NCBI GenBank assembly: GCA_025890175.1
Contig: JANPYM010000014.1
Span: forward strand, 1,635,829 to 1,699,828
Direction: 5' to 3'
DNA length: 64,000 bases
Source of the DNA: Ciborinia camelliae
Lineage: Eukaryota; Ascomycota; Leotiomycetes; Helotiales; Sclerotiniaceae
This document shows positions 25,301 through 36,053 of the stretch, one piece after another. Within the stretch, counting starts at the first letter, position 1. Each line of letters starts with the position of its first letter. The translations under genes were made by a program, and so were the position numbers. The notes beneath the pieces were generated by a model that searched no databases, had not been told where the DNA came from, and saw only the letters and a program-made list of their open reading frames with translations.

Positions 25301-26740
25301 TTTAATATATTAATATATTCAAATATTATTAACTTTTTTTTTAAAGTATAATATATATTTATAATCGCTTTTCAAATTAATATTTTATTTTAATTAATAT
25401 TTATTTTATTTATATTAATTATATTATTTATCTTTAAATATAATTTATAAATCATTTTGAAGAATATTTTTATATTCATAGTTTTATTTTTTAAGAATTT
25501 TAAAATTTCAAATATTATTTGCTTTATTATTTTATTTTTATTTATATTTTAATTTATATTATAATTTTTATCTTTTTTTTCTAATCTTTTTTTTTTATTT
25601 ACTATATTTTATTAATTTATTTTAATCGAATTTATTATTTTAAAAAATTTTATATCAAATAAAAATTAATTTATATTATTAATTTATTAAATATTTATTA
25701 AATTTTTTTTTATTATTTTTATTATAAAATTTATAAAATTTTTTATAAAAAAACTTCAAATTAATTTTTTATTTTTTACTATATTTTCTTTTTTTTTATT
25801 TAAATAATTTATTTAAAGCTATATATTTCTTTTATTTTTAATTATATTAGCTTTTTTAATTTCTGTTTTATAAATTTGTTTATTCTAAAAATTCTAAATT
25901 TTTTTTAATACTTTTTTTTATTAATTTTATATTATTTTTTTAGATTATATATACAATCTTTATTCTATTTCGTATTTTTAAATTTCAATAATTTTAATAT
26001 TTATATAAATTATAAAAATATATAATGGTTTAATTAATTTCTATGTATAAATTTTTTATCTTTTTTTGTACCTTTTTATTGTTTTGTTTATATTATTATT
26101 TTATAATATATATAATAAAACAAAATAAATATTATTTGAAATTTTTATTTTTATAATTATTTTGATTAATTAACAAATATATTAATTTTTTTACTACTTT
26201 CTTTTATTTAAATTATAAATAATCTAATTATTCTTTTTTAAATCTTTTTGTTTATTTCATTTTTTTTATTTTTTTTATTAAATACTTTTTTTAATATTTC
26301 GTTTTTTTGTTTAATATTAATTTTATATTATATTTTATTTTTATAAAAATAAAATTTTTGATTTGTATTATTAATTACTTTCAAATTTATTATTTTTAAT
26401 ATAATCTTTTTCCAGTTTTTTTTATTTATATTATTTTTTATAACAGTTTATCTTTTTATTTTTTATATATCTTTTTAAATCCTAATTTTCTTTTTTTTAA
26501 TTTATTTATAAATTTTTTTAAAAATTATATAAATAATAATTAAGACTTTTTTTTTACAGACTTATATTTTTTCTTTCAAACTTTTTTATATTTATAATTT
26601 AAACCCTTTTTTTTTTTATTCTTTTCTTAATTTTTTTTTTTATATTCTTACAAACTTTTTCAACTTTTATATTCTTTTATTATAACTTAAAAATCTTTCC
26701 AAAATTATTTCCCCTACTTTTATTTTTTATATAATATTAT

Positions 26741-26868
26741 TATAAAGTAAGGATTATATAAAAGACTTATTAGTATTATAAGAAGACTAATATGTTCAAG
26801 AAATGAAATCTCTCGACTAAATATAAATATGTTGATGTCTTAGAAGCCAGGCATAAACAATCCTCACA
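26741..26868. repeat. Right terminal direct repeat (putative LTR)
   Basis: The partner of 15350-15477 at a constant offset of 11391 bp. It marks the abrupt right edge of the AT-rich block; normal composition starts immediately after CCTCACA. Confidence 0.8.
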
Positions 26869-27126
26869 CCGGCGTCCGGAGATCCTGATCCTGTCAACTG
26901 ATAAACAAGATCAAAAATTTCGATCAAAATTCCGCTTTTAGATACAATCTACAAAACAAAAAAAGTCATATATAGATCATATAATAAATTACAAAAGAAA
27001 ACCACGTAATCCAATCCCAATAAAATCAAAAGATCGATTTTTGCTTCTACCCCAAAACCCTTCCACTTCGTTTTAGACAAAGATCTTGATAATATATTTT
27101 CATCATTTTGATTTAATCAAGTTACA

Positions 27127-27729
27127 CTAGCATGCCGGCTTCCTTTTGGCGCTGGCGGTTTCCAGTAAAGTCTGTATGGGCCTGAAGGAACAACCAGCAT
27201 TACATCTCCATCTCTCTTTCAAACCATAACCACACTCCTTCTCACAATCCATCTTGTACCCAACCTCATATGCAGAAAAGTGATTCTTCATGCGAACCTT
27301 GCCACCTGTCTCTTTAAATTCCCCTCCCGTCTTGCGGCACCATTCACGCTCAAGTCTGAACTTGGCACACTCTCTGAGATCCGCCGGCATGTCATTGATC
27401 ATATCAAATATAACTCTCTTCAGACCATGTTCGTCTAGTGCAGCCAATTTGACCAAGGTGTCTTTTTTACCAAGGGCAGCTCCCGCCAAGAACAACCTCT
27501 GGGTATAGATTATGAACAATATACCCCAGAAGAACCAGGAATGAACCCACAGAATAGACCATATCTGACGGCTGGCGCACTTATTGGGATTGAGAAAAGT
27601 CGGAAATACATCTGTGATAGAGCAGGTCGGAATTTCTCTAGAGGGCGGTACATGGGGTTCGAAAGTGACGGTCAGGTTGCCAATATTGTTACCCAAATCG
27701 AAATGCTCGACGATTTGTTTAAACTGCAT
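27127..27729 (-). CDS. Hypothetical protein with one membrane segment and a Cys-rich tail
   Basis: A 200-residue frame from ATG at 27729, not recognised. Residues 1-50 are soluble; about 57-80 (WSILWVHSWFFWGILFII) form one strongly hydrophobic, Trp-rich segment; the C-terminal half is charged and carries six cysteines in the last ~70 residues (WC, MDCEKECGYG, RCNAGC) plus the terminal residue. No N-terminal signal peptide is seen. Intron-like GT sites near the hydrophobic segment mean that part could instead be intronic. The gene lies only 258 bp from the RIP-mutated repeat, a setting that often holds lineage-specific genes in fungi. Existence as a real gene is moderately supported by length and amino-acid composition only. 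Confidence 0.5.
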   Translation of the reverse strand: MQFKQIVEHFDLGNNIGNLTVTFEPHVPPSREIPTCSITDVFPTFLNPNKCASRQIWSILWVHSWFFWGILFIIYTQRLFLAGAALGKKDTLVKLAALDEHGLKRVIFDMINDMPADLRECAKFRLEREWCRKTGGEFKETGGKVRMKNHFSAYEVGYKMDCEKECGYGLKERWRCNAGCSFRPIQTLLETASAKRKPAC

Positions 27730-28835
27730 AATGTTTGCGGTGAGAAAAGTTCAGACCGAGTCTCAAGTTTTTTGATTTGAATGAGATGGGAGAAGTGGGA
27801 GGGAGGTCTTTCCTGTATCTATGAAAGAGTGATGAGCAGTGCTGTGAGATGATGTATGCTCTTGGCTCTGAGCTGTATTGTTTGTGTGAAAATTGATGAA
27901 CTCAAAAGGATTTGTTATTGAGTATCCTACAGTGGCATTAAAACAGGATTTTCCTGTCTTCTTATCTTGTCCCCGGGACAAAAGATCGGCCATTTTAGCT
28001 CGCCTCAACTAAAGCTCAGGCTATATCTTGCAAGTTGTGTATTTCGATTTCGAGATGATGATCAAGCTTCGTCATCCAGCTCGATGCTAAAACCTCCTTC
28101 GTTCTATACTTATCTAACCAATAGAGGTCATTCTAGATGCGATAAACCAGCTATCTCTTGAAGATAAATGCTTAAAGGGGCATGGTTAAGTTTGAGGAAG
28201 AGCTGTAAATGGCTTCGCTTGATTTAGCGTGATTTAGCGCAAATTCTTTATTCTTATTCAAGTTAAACCCAGTTCGAAGTAGTTTCAATATGGATGTACA
28301 GTCTTACATAACCTTGGCATTGAGATGGTCAATATGCTATGACAAAAAAAACTGGATTGTCAGAAATACCCCACCCTGCTCGGCTTTTAACGTAAGTTAT
28401 CAAGTCCATTTACAGGCGACTTATTTCTTGAAACCTTTTAAGAAATACTTAGCGCTTGGAAGCGCTAAGTGCGTCCCAATTGGACCAGGGTCCCTCAAAT
28501 TATTCTTAAGTGATAAGCAGTTTATTTTACTTTTTAGAGGCAGATCTCTTTTAAGCAGGCTTGGACACCCGTGCCCTACCCAGGGTATTTGACCTCTGGG
28601 GTATTTATCCTACCCCATAGGATACATAGAACCGAGTCACGGAATGAGCTTCTAGAGCTTCAGTATATCGGCTTAAAGAAATGGTAAACTAGAGGGCGAC
28701 GAACAGCTGTTTGGTCACAGAGGAAATATTGAGCAATAAAACAACTTGAATGTGTTCTGGAAGGTGGTTATGCATCATCTATCATGGCCATTGTCTGCAA
28801 GTCTATCAAACAATCTATTATATGCTCCTACCACT
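27730..28835. other. Intergenic region with palindrome, possible transposon remnant
   Basis: No supported gene. A 100-codon plus-strand frame at 28290-28592 has no family resemblance. The segment 28200-28620 has short repeated motifs (gatttagcg twice at about 28219-28239; ggggta..tacccc around 28597-28616) and a perfect palindrome at 28447-28470, which together suggest a decayed mobile element rather than a gene. Confidence 0.5.
28447..28470. repeat. Perfect 11-bp-arm inverted repeat
   Basis: Arms acttagcgctt and aagcgctaagt are separated by only 2 bp (gg), giving a 24-bp near-perfect palindrome in non-coding DNA. It could be a transposon end-to-end remnant or a protein-binding site; nothing in the flanks decides. 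Confidence 0.85.
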
Positions 28836-29979
28836 TTAGCATTGGAAAGCCACATCCTCTTTCACCACTTTATTTCCCCCAGCACTAGCGAACCCTGTCC
28901 CCTCACTCTTGATCTCCACTAATCCCGGCTTAATCTTTTCCTTATATCCCTTCTTCGCCTTCTCCTTCACAACATTCCGTTCTGTCAAATCTGCATCGCA
29001 AATATAACAAGCGACTGCATTTTGGTCTGTTCCAGCCTCTGCGTGCGGATCGTGAACCCCGCTTGGAGTCATGAATTTCGTGACACATGATTTACAGAGC
29101 ACATGACCGCAGGGTTTCGCCAGTACGGCCTTCGAAGTGTTGGTTAATTCCTTCTTGCATGATGGGCAGATTCTTTGGGACGTTTTTGTGACACTGTCGG
29201 TTTCTTCTGTAAACACAACCGTGATCAAGGTATTAAGTGAGTAATTGTGTGGTTTGTCTTGCTGTGATGCGGGGCAAACTGGCGATTGTTTGACTTTTTT
29301 AACGATGTGGTGGAGAGTAGTGTTTTTATTTGAACTTGGTGTGACAGATGGAACCCAGAAACTAGGTAGAGTTGTTTTGGAAGCCTATCATGATCTTAGC
29401 AAATGTAATGGTCAGTGAGGTGGAAACTCATACCTTTTCATCGTCAATAGCCTTCCTCGCTTTTGATCTCTCATCTTGCGCAATTCTCAAAAGTTCATCT
29501 TCGTCCAACTCAAATTTTCTTTTCTCTCCCCTCTTTTCACCTTCACCGTTCATCTCTTCCTCTACCAAAATCTTTCCCCTCTCTCTCCCTACAATCTTAC
29601 CACCTCTGTTCCCAGTCTTCCCCTCCAACCCCATTTGCACTCTTTCAAACTCTTCCACAGCCCTCTCTCTTGCCTCATCATCCTCTCTCATACGATCTTC
29701 ATTCTTCTCCTCATCATCTTTCTCCTTGTTCTTCTCCAACCTCTTGATTTCCTTTTTCTGCGCCAAGATATTACTCAACGCGCACTCGCGACAAAAAATA
29801 TCACCATGACTACACGAGACAGGTGTGCGCGCAGGAAGCAGACATAAACGACACGAAGCAAATGGCAAGAATGAGTCTCGAGATAAACGAGCACTACTGG
29901 ATGTCCATGCCGATTTCGCCAATTCCCGCTCGTAAGAGGTGAAAACTGCACGGGAAGTGTTGCGTTTGCTGTGAGACAT
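28836..29979 (-). CDS. NOSIP-family RING/U-box protein (predicted E3 ubiquitin ligase)
   Basis: Two exons, 29979-29434 and 29384-28836, joined across a 49-nt intron (GTATGA..ATAG), give 364 residues. The N-terminus (MSHSKRNTSRAVFTSYERE) and following LSRDSFLPFASCRLCL…PVSCSHGDIFCRECALSNIL block match the split U-box/RING start of NOSIP (nitric oxide synthase-interacting protein); a long Lys/Glu-rich coiled coil (LAQKKEIKRLEKNKEKDDEEK) follows. The second exon carries the C-terminal RING: CPSCKKEL…KPCGHVLCKSCVTKFM…CYICDADL. In animals NOSIP is a nuclear E3 ligase also found with spliceosomes; a nuclear role here is inferred from the family. Neither exon alone contains both zinc-binding halves. 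Confidence 0.88.
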
Positions 29980-30890
29980 GGTTGTAGGAAGGACAGGTTG
30001 TTGGACTACTTAGTACGCGGTCGGGAAAGATTGGAATAAGTGTAGATGTTGAAGGCGATCACCTGACGAGGAGGTAGCGCGCCGAATTTAGTTGAAGTTG
30101 TTAAAATCGCGGCAAAACGTTTCGCCGATAGCCTGAGCATGATGATGCTAGCTCTAACGGCGCTAGCGCAAGAGGGTTAATATATTAATAAATTAATTAT
30201 CAACTCAACCCTTTATAGTAAAAAAAGGAAGTATTTATAAAAATAAAACTGGTCGAGCATCTATAGCTAGCCAGGCATTTCAGATTTCTTCATCATTCAA
30301 ACCTTAGCCAGCTTACCGCAAGTTTGCAAGGCGTCATCGACCTGATTATTGTTACACGCGTCACGTCAGCATATGGAAATAGGAAGCTTCATGTACCAGC
30401 AATCAGATAAAAGAACTATACTAAAGAGAAAAGGTTCCTTTTGAAGAGATCATCACTTAATATAGGGAGTTGTTGGTATCAACGTGGGTTCAAAGTGTAA
30501 AGTACTTTTAGGCTATACTGTGTATGTTGATAATGTTCTGATTGATTAAGCTATACTAGAGTAGATTCTTATATAGACCCTATGAGGATGAAAACAATGC
30601 AGGGTGAGAAAGGCGTAACGGATGCGCCGTTTGAGTCGTAGCAGGCGAAGTAATCATAATATCCAGAAGGAAAGAACAAGCACAAATTAACTTAAGGCTA
30701 TTCCCATGACAATTACGACCAAGAATATCTGAAACTTAAATTATAGTAGACTGAATAAAAAGCCCTGCAAGAATGTTTGGTGTTTGATTCTTCAACCACT
30801 CCATTCCGCCACTTCGCCGCCGGCTCAGATTTCTTGATTTTTTCCCCCCTTTTTGTTTCCTGCCCCTGCCCCACCAAATCTTTTCCACCA
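29980..30890. other. Divergent intergenic region
   Basis: Separates the NOSIP-like gene (-) from the membrane-protein gene (+). Contains short AT stretches (about 30180-30250) and scattered inverted motifs such as ggcgctagcgc (30160), but no gene. The minus frames at 30713-30970 are antisense to the start of the next gene. Confidence 0.6.
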
Positions 30891-31599
30891 ATGGAAGCCC
30901 CCGCCCTTGTCCGCCTAGTTTTGTGGGCACGTGACACTATGTCACGTGATAAAAAACTCCGAAGGGTCATAACCCTTTTATATATTTTATGTTTCGGATT
31001 AACGGTTATGGACTATAACCAAATTAAAAGTCCAACCTGGTTGGATCTGGGTTTCTTTTGTTTTGGCTGGATAACGGTATTATTATCAATTTATGTTTCT
31101 ATAGGTATTAGCACAATTCGCTAATAGTGTATTTCTAATTTAGGAAGCAGTCAATTTGGTGGATCGAGACTGCCCCGTTTGGCAAAACCGTCCCAATTTT
31201 CGATTTCTCGCCTCTTGGCTCTTGTTTTTTGCTGGCATTGTCAGCTTACTCTATTGGGAAGTATCGACCGATGAGAAAACATCAATAGGAGTCGCGACTA
31301 CCTATTTGGGATGGATACTGGCTACTAAAGATCTTTTTTGCCTTACAACAGCCATTATTATTCAACCAATCGAAGAAGAAGTGGGGCTGCCCCAATATAA
31401 TACGCGAGCCCCGGCTACCGGGACAGATACCCGGCAATTTACCGAGCCTATTGCCGAGCCGGATTCCGGAAGCCGAGTTACGGGATCCTACCGACCTAGC
31501 TTACGTCATCGCACCACTACCCCATCAATGGCACGTGATCCACCTACACTAGCGACACGTGATGAGAACTCTCTGTCACCAATGGCAGGAGCATCTTAA
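30891..31599 (+). CDS. Hypothetical small polytopic membrane protein
   Basis: Two exons, 30891-31076 and 31144-31599, spliced across a 67-nt intron (GTATTA..TTTAG with a GCTAAT branch), give 213 residues; a shorter intron between the nearer GT at 31105 and the same acceptor is out of frame. Four hydrophobic segments are visible at about residues 25-41, 50-64, 82-101 and 110-134, followed by a ~75-residue Thr/Pro/Ser-rich tail that is probably cytosolic and disordered. The start at 30891 (ccaccaATGG) has the best context; an upstream in-frame ATG at 30777 would add 38 residues. Family not recognised. It lies 290 bp upstream of tafazzin on the same strand and near the repeat-rich region. Confidence 0.65.
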
Positions 31600-31888
31600 T
31601 ATGCCCATTCTTTCCTTATTATTACGTTATATATAATATCAACATTCTTTCGACAAAATATTCTTACAGTCGGGACTAGCGGCCGCACGTGGTCCCTCGT
31701 CCCTGGTGCCATTTTCAAAGCAGCGACGTCACTTTTGAGGACCTCCAGCTACCTTGGGTAGGTATGCCATTTTTGACTTTTCAATGATTCATCTCACCAC
31801 ATTCATTATAAATTCATATTATCACCCATGAAACCTCTCCTCTCACCTGAATAATTATTCCTCTCTCTCTCTCTCTCTCAGACACAAA

Positions 31889-33115
31889 ATGTCTTTACCC
31901 TATAAGATACTCCAGACCGACCCTCCTTCAAAACCAAGTCTATCATGGCGGTTTGGTTCTAGCTTTATTATGGGCGTCACTGGAGCACTCTCCCGATTCT
32001 TCTACTATGGCTTCAGCAATGTAGAAGTCATTGGACTGGATCGATTTATTGCGACCTTGGACAGACGGCAGAACCCCGAAGATAGAGAAAGAGGCTTAAT
32101 TACCGTCTCGAATCATGTCAGCGTTTTGGATGATCCTCTGATGTGGGGTGTATTGCCCTTCAAATACCACTTTAAATCGTCTAATCACAGATGGAGTCTT
32201 GGTAGCTACGATATCTGCTTTCAGAACAAGTCTGCGAACCTACCATATGTCTGCCATCCCCGGTACTGACCTTTTAATAGAATGCTATCTTCGTTCTTCA
32301 CCTTAGGCCAAGTCCTGCCTACTCACAGAAGCGCATACTCCGAGAATGGCGGTCTCTTTCAGCCCACGATTGCGCAAGCCATACGAATGCTATCCGCGCA
32401 GCCTTTCTCTACACGTTGCGAATCATCGACACAAAAGACAAAGAAGAAAATCGTTATACTGCCACAAGATCCCGATATCATCGACCCCTTCAGTTCCGGC
32501 GATCTCACATATTCTACAAATGGCACAGATGTATTTCCAGCCCCCTCCGCGTACACTTCACGGAAGCACAGTTGGATACACATATTCCCCGAAGGACGAG
32601 TACATCAGCACCCGAACAAGACGTTACGCTACTTTAAATGGGGCATCTCCCGACTTATACTCGAAAGCGAACCTTTACCGGAGATTGTTCCTATCTTTAT
32701 TGATGGGAATCAAGACATCATGCACGAATCACGAGGGTTTCCGCGTTTCCCCCCCCGAACTGGCAAGAATGTCCGAATTGCGTTTGGAGAATCGATCGAT
32801 GGAGAACGCATATTTGGAGATTTGAGAGCTCGGTGGCAGAAGCTAGTCCAATTACAGAAGGAAGCACTAGTGAGGAAGGGACTGGACGACAATATTGAGA
32901 TGGGTGAGCTTACGGAAGGCCTTAAATACTATAAGGAGGCAGTAGCGTTACGTGAGGAAGTCACGATGAGGGTTAGGCAGGAAGTACTCAAAGTGAGGAG
33001 GAGTCTAGGATACGAGGATGAGGATCCCAAGGAGGGATTGGTTCAGACTTGGATCCAAGAAGGAAGGGGAGATGGAAAGCATAAGCTGGATGGAAGTTGG
33101 GTAGGAGACACCTGA
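31889..33115 (+). CDS. TAZ1: Tafazzin, cardiolipin/lysophospholipid acyltransferase
   Basis: Remodels cardiolipin by transacylation at mitochondrial membranes. Two exons, 31889-32229 and 32281-33115, joined across a 51-nt intron with a GTCTGC donor and a TACTGAC branch, give 391 residues. The acyltransferase motif I is NHVSVLDDP (HX4D, residues about 76-81), and the spliced junction restores the family block CFQNKMLSSFFTLGQVLPTHR-like that spans the intron. Motif III-like FPEGRVHQ and a later PEIVPIFIDG-type block (PEIVPIF) follow. An insertion between LGQVLPTHR and HIFPEGR (about 75 residues, S/T/P-rich) is longer than in yeast Taz1 and typical of filamentous fungi. A CT tract ending in CAG at 31860-31881 just before the ATG could be a 3' splice site of a leader intron. 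Confidence 0.93.
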
Positions 33116-36053
33116 TGAGATTCCTTACCTAAGATACTAATGATACTGATGACTCTCTTCGTTTCGTTTGGCCGTCTGAATATACTTTGTGATCGTTGAG
33201 AATATTGAAAAATTTAAAGCGTTGATTAGATGGTATCACCTGGAAGTACAAACACGTAAGATCTTACCTTCCCAACTCATCCCCATCCTCTAGATACTAT
33301 TTTCATTATGAGAAAATCGATTAGGATATTCAAAACACTTGTTGGAGTAGAGGATATCACCTGAACAACAGGAAGTTACATACACATTCTAAACCAATCC
33401 TCATCCTCTGAATGCCCTTTTAATTATAGGAAGCCAATTAGGTCGGATCTTCAAACTGCAGGTCAGGTCTGGTTTGGCCGCGATTCAGTAACGCAAAATG
33501 TGTCTTGGCTTTTCCTATTCCTATTCGGTTCGGGTCTGTTCTGTTCTTTTCTCATTGTTCTATTCTATTCTAAAATCATTTTCTAGTGTTGAGAATGTGA
33601 ATACCTAGGTACCCAATCAAAGGTCGTACGGATTTGGCTATGTGTATGTGGTCTGATCTAGCTAGCTAGCTAGGAGTCTTGATTTATGACCACTGCCAGT
33701 TTCGGTAGGTAATGAGATGTGAAGTGAAGTTCTTTCCGTCGTTGTTATTGTGTTGAACTTATATTATAAAATAAGTTTTTATCCATAATAAAAGAAAGGA
33801 GGATACATACGGTATGTATTTTCCAACTCTCCTAGAATAAAAATAGTATATTTTATCCTCTCAATTTCTAGGTAGGTAGTACATAAATATATAATAATTA
33901 TTTAAGATTATACTTGCATATATTTACATATACTCGCACATACCCAATCTGAAATCTGCAATCTTCTACCTATCTACTCTTTCTTCTTTTTCGATCATCA
34001 TCATATCATTCATTACCTACCTAGTACGAGCCTCAGCATTCAAGTTCATTTCTTCCGCATCATTTGATGCCAATATTTTTCCATCCATCTACCTATCCTC
34101 TCATCATCTATCCCCTACCTCCCCCAGGTACTTCCGAGTCCTTCACCAATCCTGAATGCATTGACGAACCGGACCTTCCACGCTGGAGTTCCAAGTTCCA
34201 AGTTCCAGCCCCTGCCAGGGCTGTTCCATTTCGGCTAATTTCTTACGGTAAACCCATTCGTTAAAGGAGATCGTAAGTCTGACAAGTCCTTGGAATTCTG
34301 GAAATGTATGTAGGCTTACATATATAAATTGAAGCAACTCTCCACCCATCTCCATCTCCAGCTCTTTTCAAAATGTGAAATTCCTCATCTAATCTATCTA
34401 AAGCCAACCAGTCTTTTACTTCAATTGACGAATGGAATAGAGTTGTGGGATGGGCAGGGGGGATCTCTGAGACGGAGGAAAAAAAAAGTCTCGGTAAGAC
34501 TACCTACCTACCTACCCACCCCTTCAAGTTCTCAGAGGATGACAATTCAAGACATCTCAATCCTATTCTAATTCACCAATTGAATCAAAAGTGCCTACCT
34601 ACCTATAAGATGCAGAAAACTCCCCTGAAAAAAAGCATGGTAAATTATACCTACCTACCTACCTATTTAATAATATAATTGACATCAAAGTATATTTGAT
34701 TTGCATATTGAAGAAGGTGAAGAAACATATCTCTTTCTACAAAATAACCATACCATATCATAACTTCCTTCCCTCATCTCACCTCATCTCATCCCATCTC
34801 ACACAACCATTCCCCAACCCAATATTCATCCATCCCTCACAACCAAATCTACAAAAATCCAATCCAATCCAATCCAGCAAAACTTCCCTTTCTTCCTGGT
34901 TCAGCGGTAAGAAATCTCAAATCTTTATATCATCGTCACTCCTCCTTCCTTCAAAACATTTACATTTACATTTACATCCCAACACCTACCTACCTTATCC
35001 GAACCACCAAACTACCCTACTTACTTACCTACCTATCCGAACTATACAATTCCTTCAACAATTACCTACAGCAAGAAAGAAAGCAACCTAACCTCCCAGT
35101 CTTCCCCATGAAAAAAATAATAATAAAAAGTAAAAAATACCAAGTGACACCACACTATCAAAATCATTCTTAGAAGCAGACAGTTGACATTAATAGACAT
35201 AAATAATAAACATAAAAACATGAAATTATCCATCCATCATTCATCATCTATCCAACAAACATAACATTACACAACATCATTCAAAATCTACTTGCATTGC
35301 ACTTCCAATCCATTAGTATATTGAGATACTATCTCAATCTGCTATTTATGGTATGTATGTGTGTAGGCACATACATACCATACATACATACTGTATATAC
35401 ATCAATCATTACGATTAAATACTACCTAGGTAGGTACGCAGTATAGTAGCCCTTCAAAAACCCACTAGAATTATCGAATTCCCATTCCCATTCCCGCCCC
35501 CTTGCCCGATATATAAATTTATCGTTTATAAACTATAGTATCCTCGCTGCTTGCTTGCACCCTTACGGCTTACTTGCTTGCTTATTCTCTTCTTGTAATG
35601 ATAAAATGAAATAGAAGAAGCTTCGCATACTAGACACAAAAACATTAATGATGAATCCTGTGTTCAAGTCAAGTCCTATCTATACCAATGAATACGCATA
35701 CTCGAATCACATATCCCAAGCACTAGCCTGCACACGCCTGCAAGACTGGCGGTTTAACTTGTAAAGATACCATATCAATCTCACATCGTGAAACATCTCG
35801 CCGAAACTTGCACACCACTACCATCAAAGACCGGTAATCATAGCTAAAGGGTATATCTATTCATTTCGGTTCGTTTCGGTTCGCCGCGCTTGCAGAATTG
35901 CCTTTCCTAGTTACACGCACAAACCACAACTCCTCTGTAGATTCCTATCCATCAATTCATCCCATATCAATATTACCTCCCATAGAATATCATTGCTTAC
36001 TGATTCTGATTGTCATCATCATCCATCATCATAACCATTTCATAATTCCCGTA
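33116..36053. other. Convergent intergenic region rich in simple repeats
   Basis: About 2.9 kb between the 3' ends of tafazzin (+) and Snx41 (-). Two similar AT/GA-mixed segments follow the tafazzin stop: 33225-33300 and 33343-33425 share tgg/agtatcacctgaa…gaagtacaaaca-like order and a cctcatcctctrratrc motif, suggesting a diverged duplication. CTAC/TACC microsatellites occur at 34498-34515, 34600-34665 and 34986-35035, and CATC tracts near 36015. The plus frame at 34696-35091 is a His/Pro/Ser/Leu low-complexity translation of these tracts. Confidence 0.65.

Larger units (their letters stand above)
15350..26868. mobile_element. RIP-degenerated LTR-retrotransposon-like element (11.5 kb)
   Basis: The block is almost pure A/T, with strong T excess on the plus strand (most marked at 15.5-19.0 and 20.3-22.9 kb), and contains no protein-like frame. 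It is bounded by two gapless 128-bp direct repeats (15350-15477 and 26741-26868), which by hand alignment differ at about 28 positions, all transitions except the first base. Those differences and the base composition are the mark of repeat-induced point mutation, the fungal premeiotic C-to-T process acting on duplicated DNA. The right repeat starts with a form of TGTGAGG mutated to TATAAAG and ends CCTCACA, matching TG..CA LTR ends. Coding domains are beyond recognition, so gypsy or copia class, and whether nested copies are present, cannot be told. No clear target-site duplication was found. Confidence 0.8.

Noticed and set aside
28290..28592. 100-codon plus-strand frame
   Set aside because: No recognisable domain, no splice context, and it spans a palindrome; more likely a decayed repeat.
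31105..31143. 39-nt intron in the membrane-protein gene
   Set aside because: Breaks the reading frame; the upstream donor at 31077 gives a 67-nt intron in frame.
34696..35091. 131-codon plus-strand frame
   Set aside because: His/Pro/Ser/Leu low complexity derived from CATC/CTAC microsatellites.
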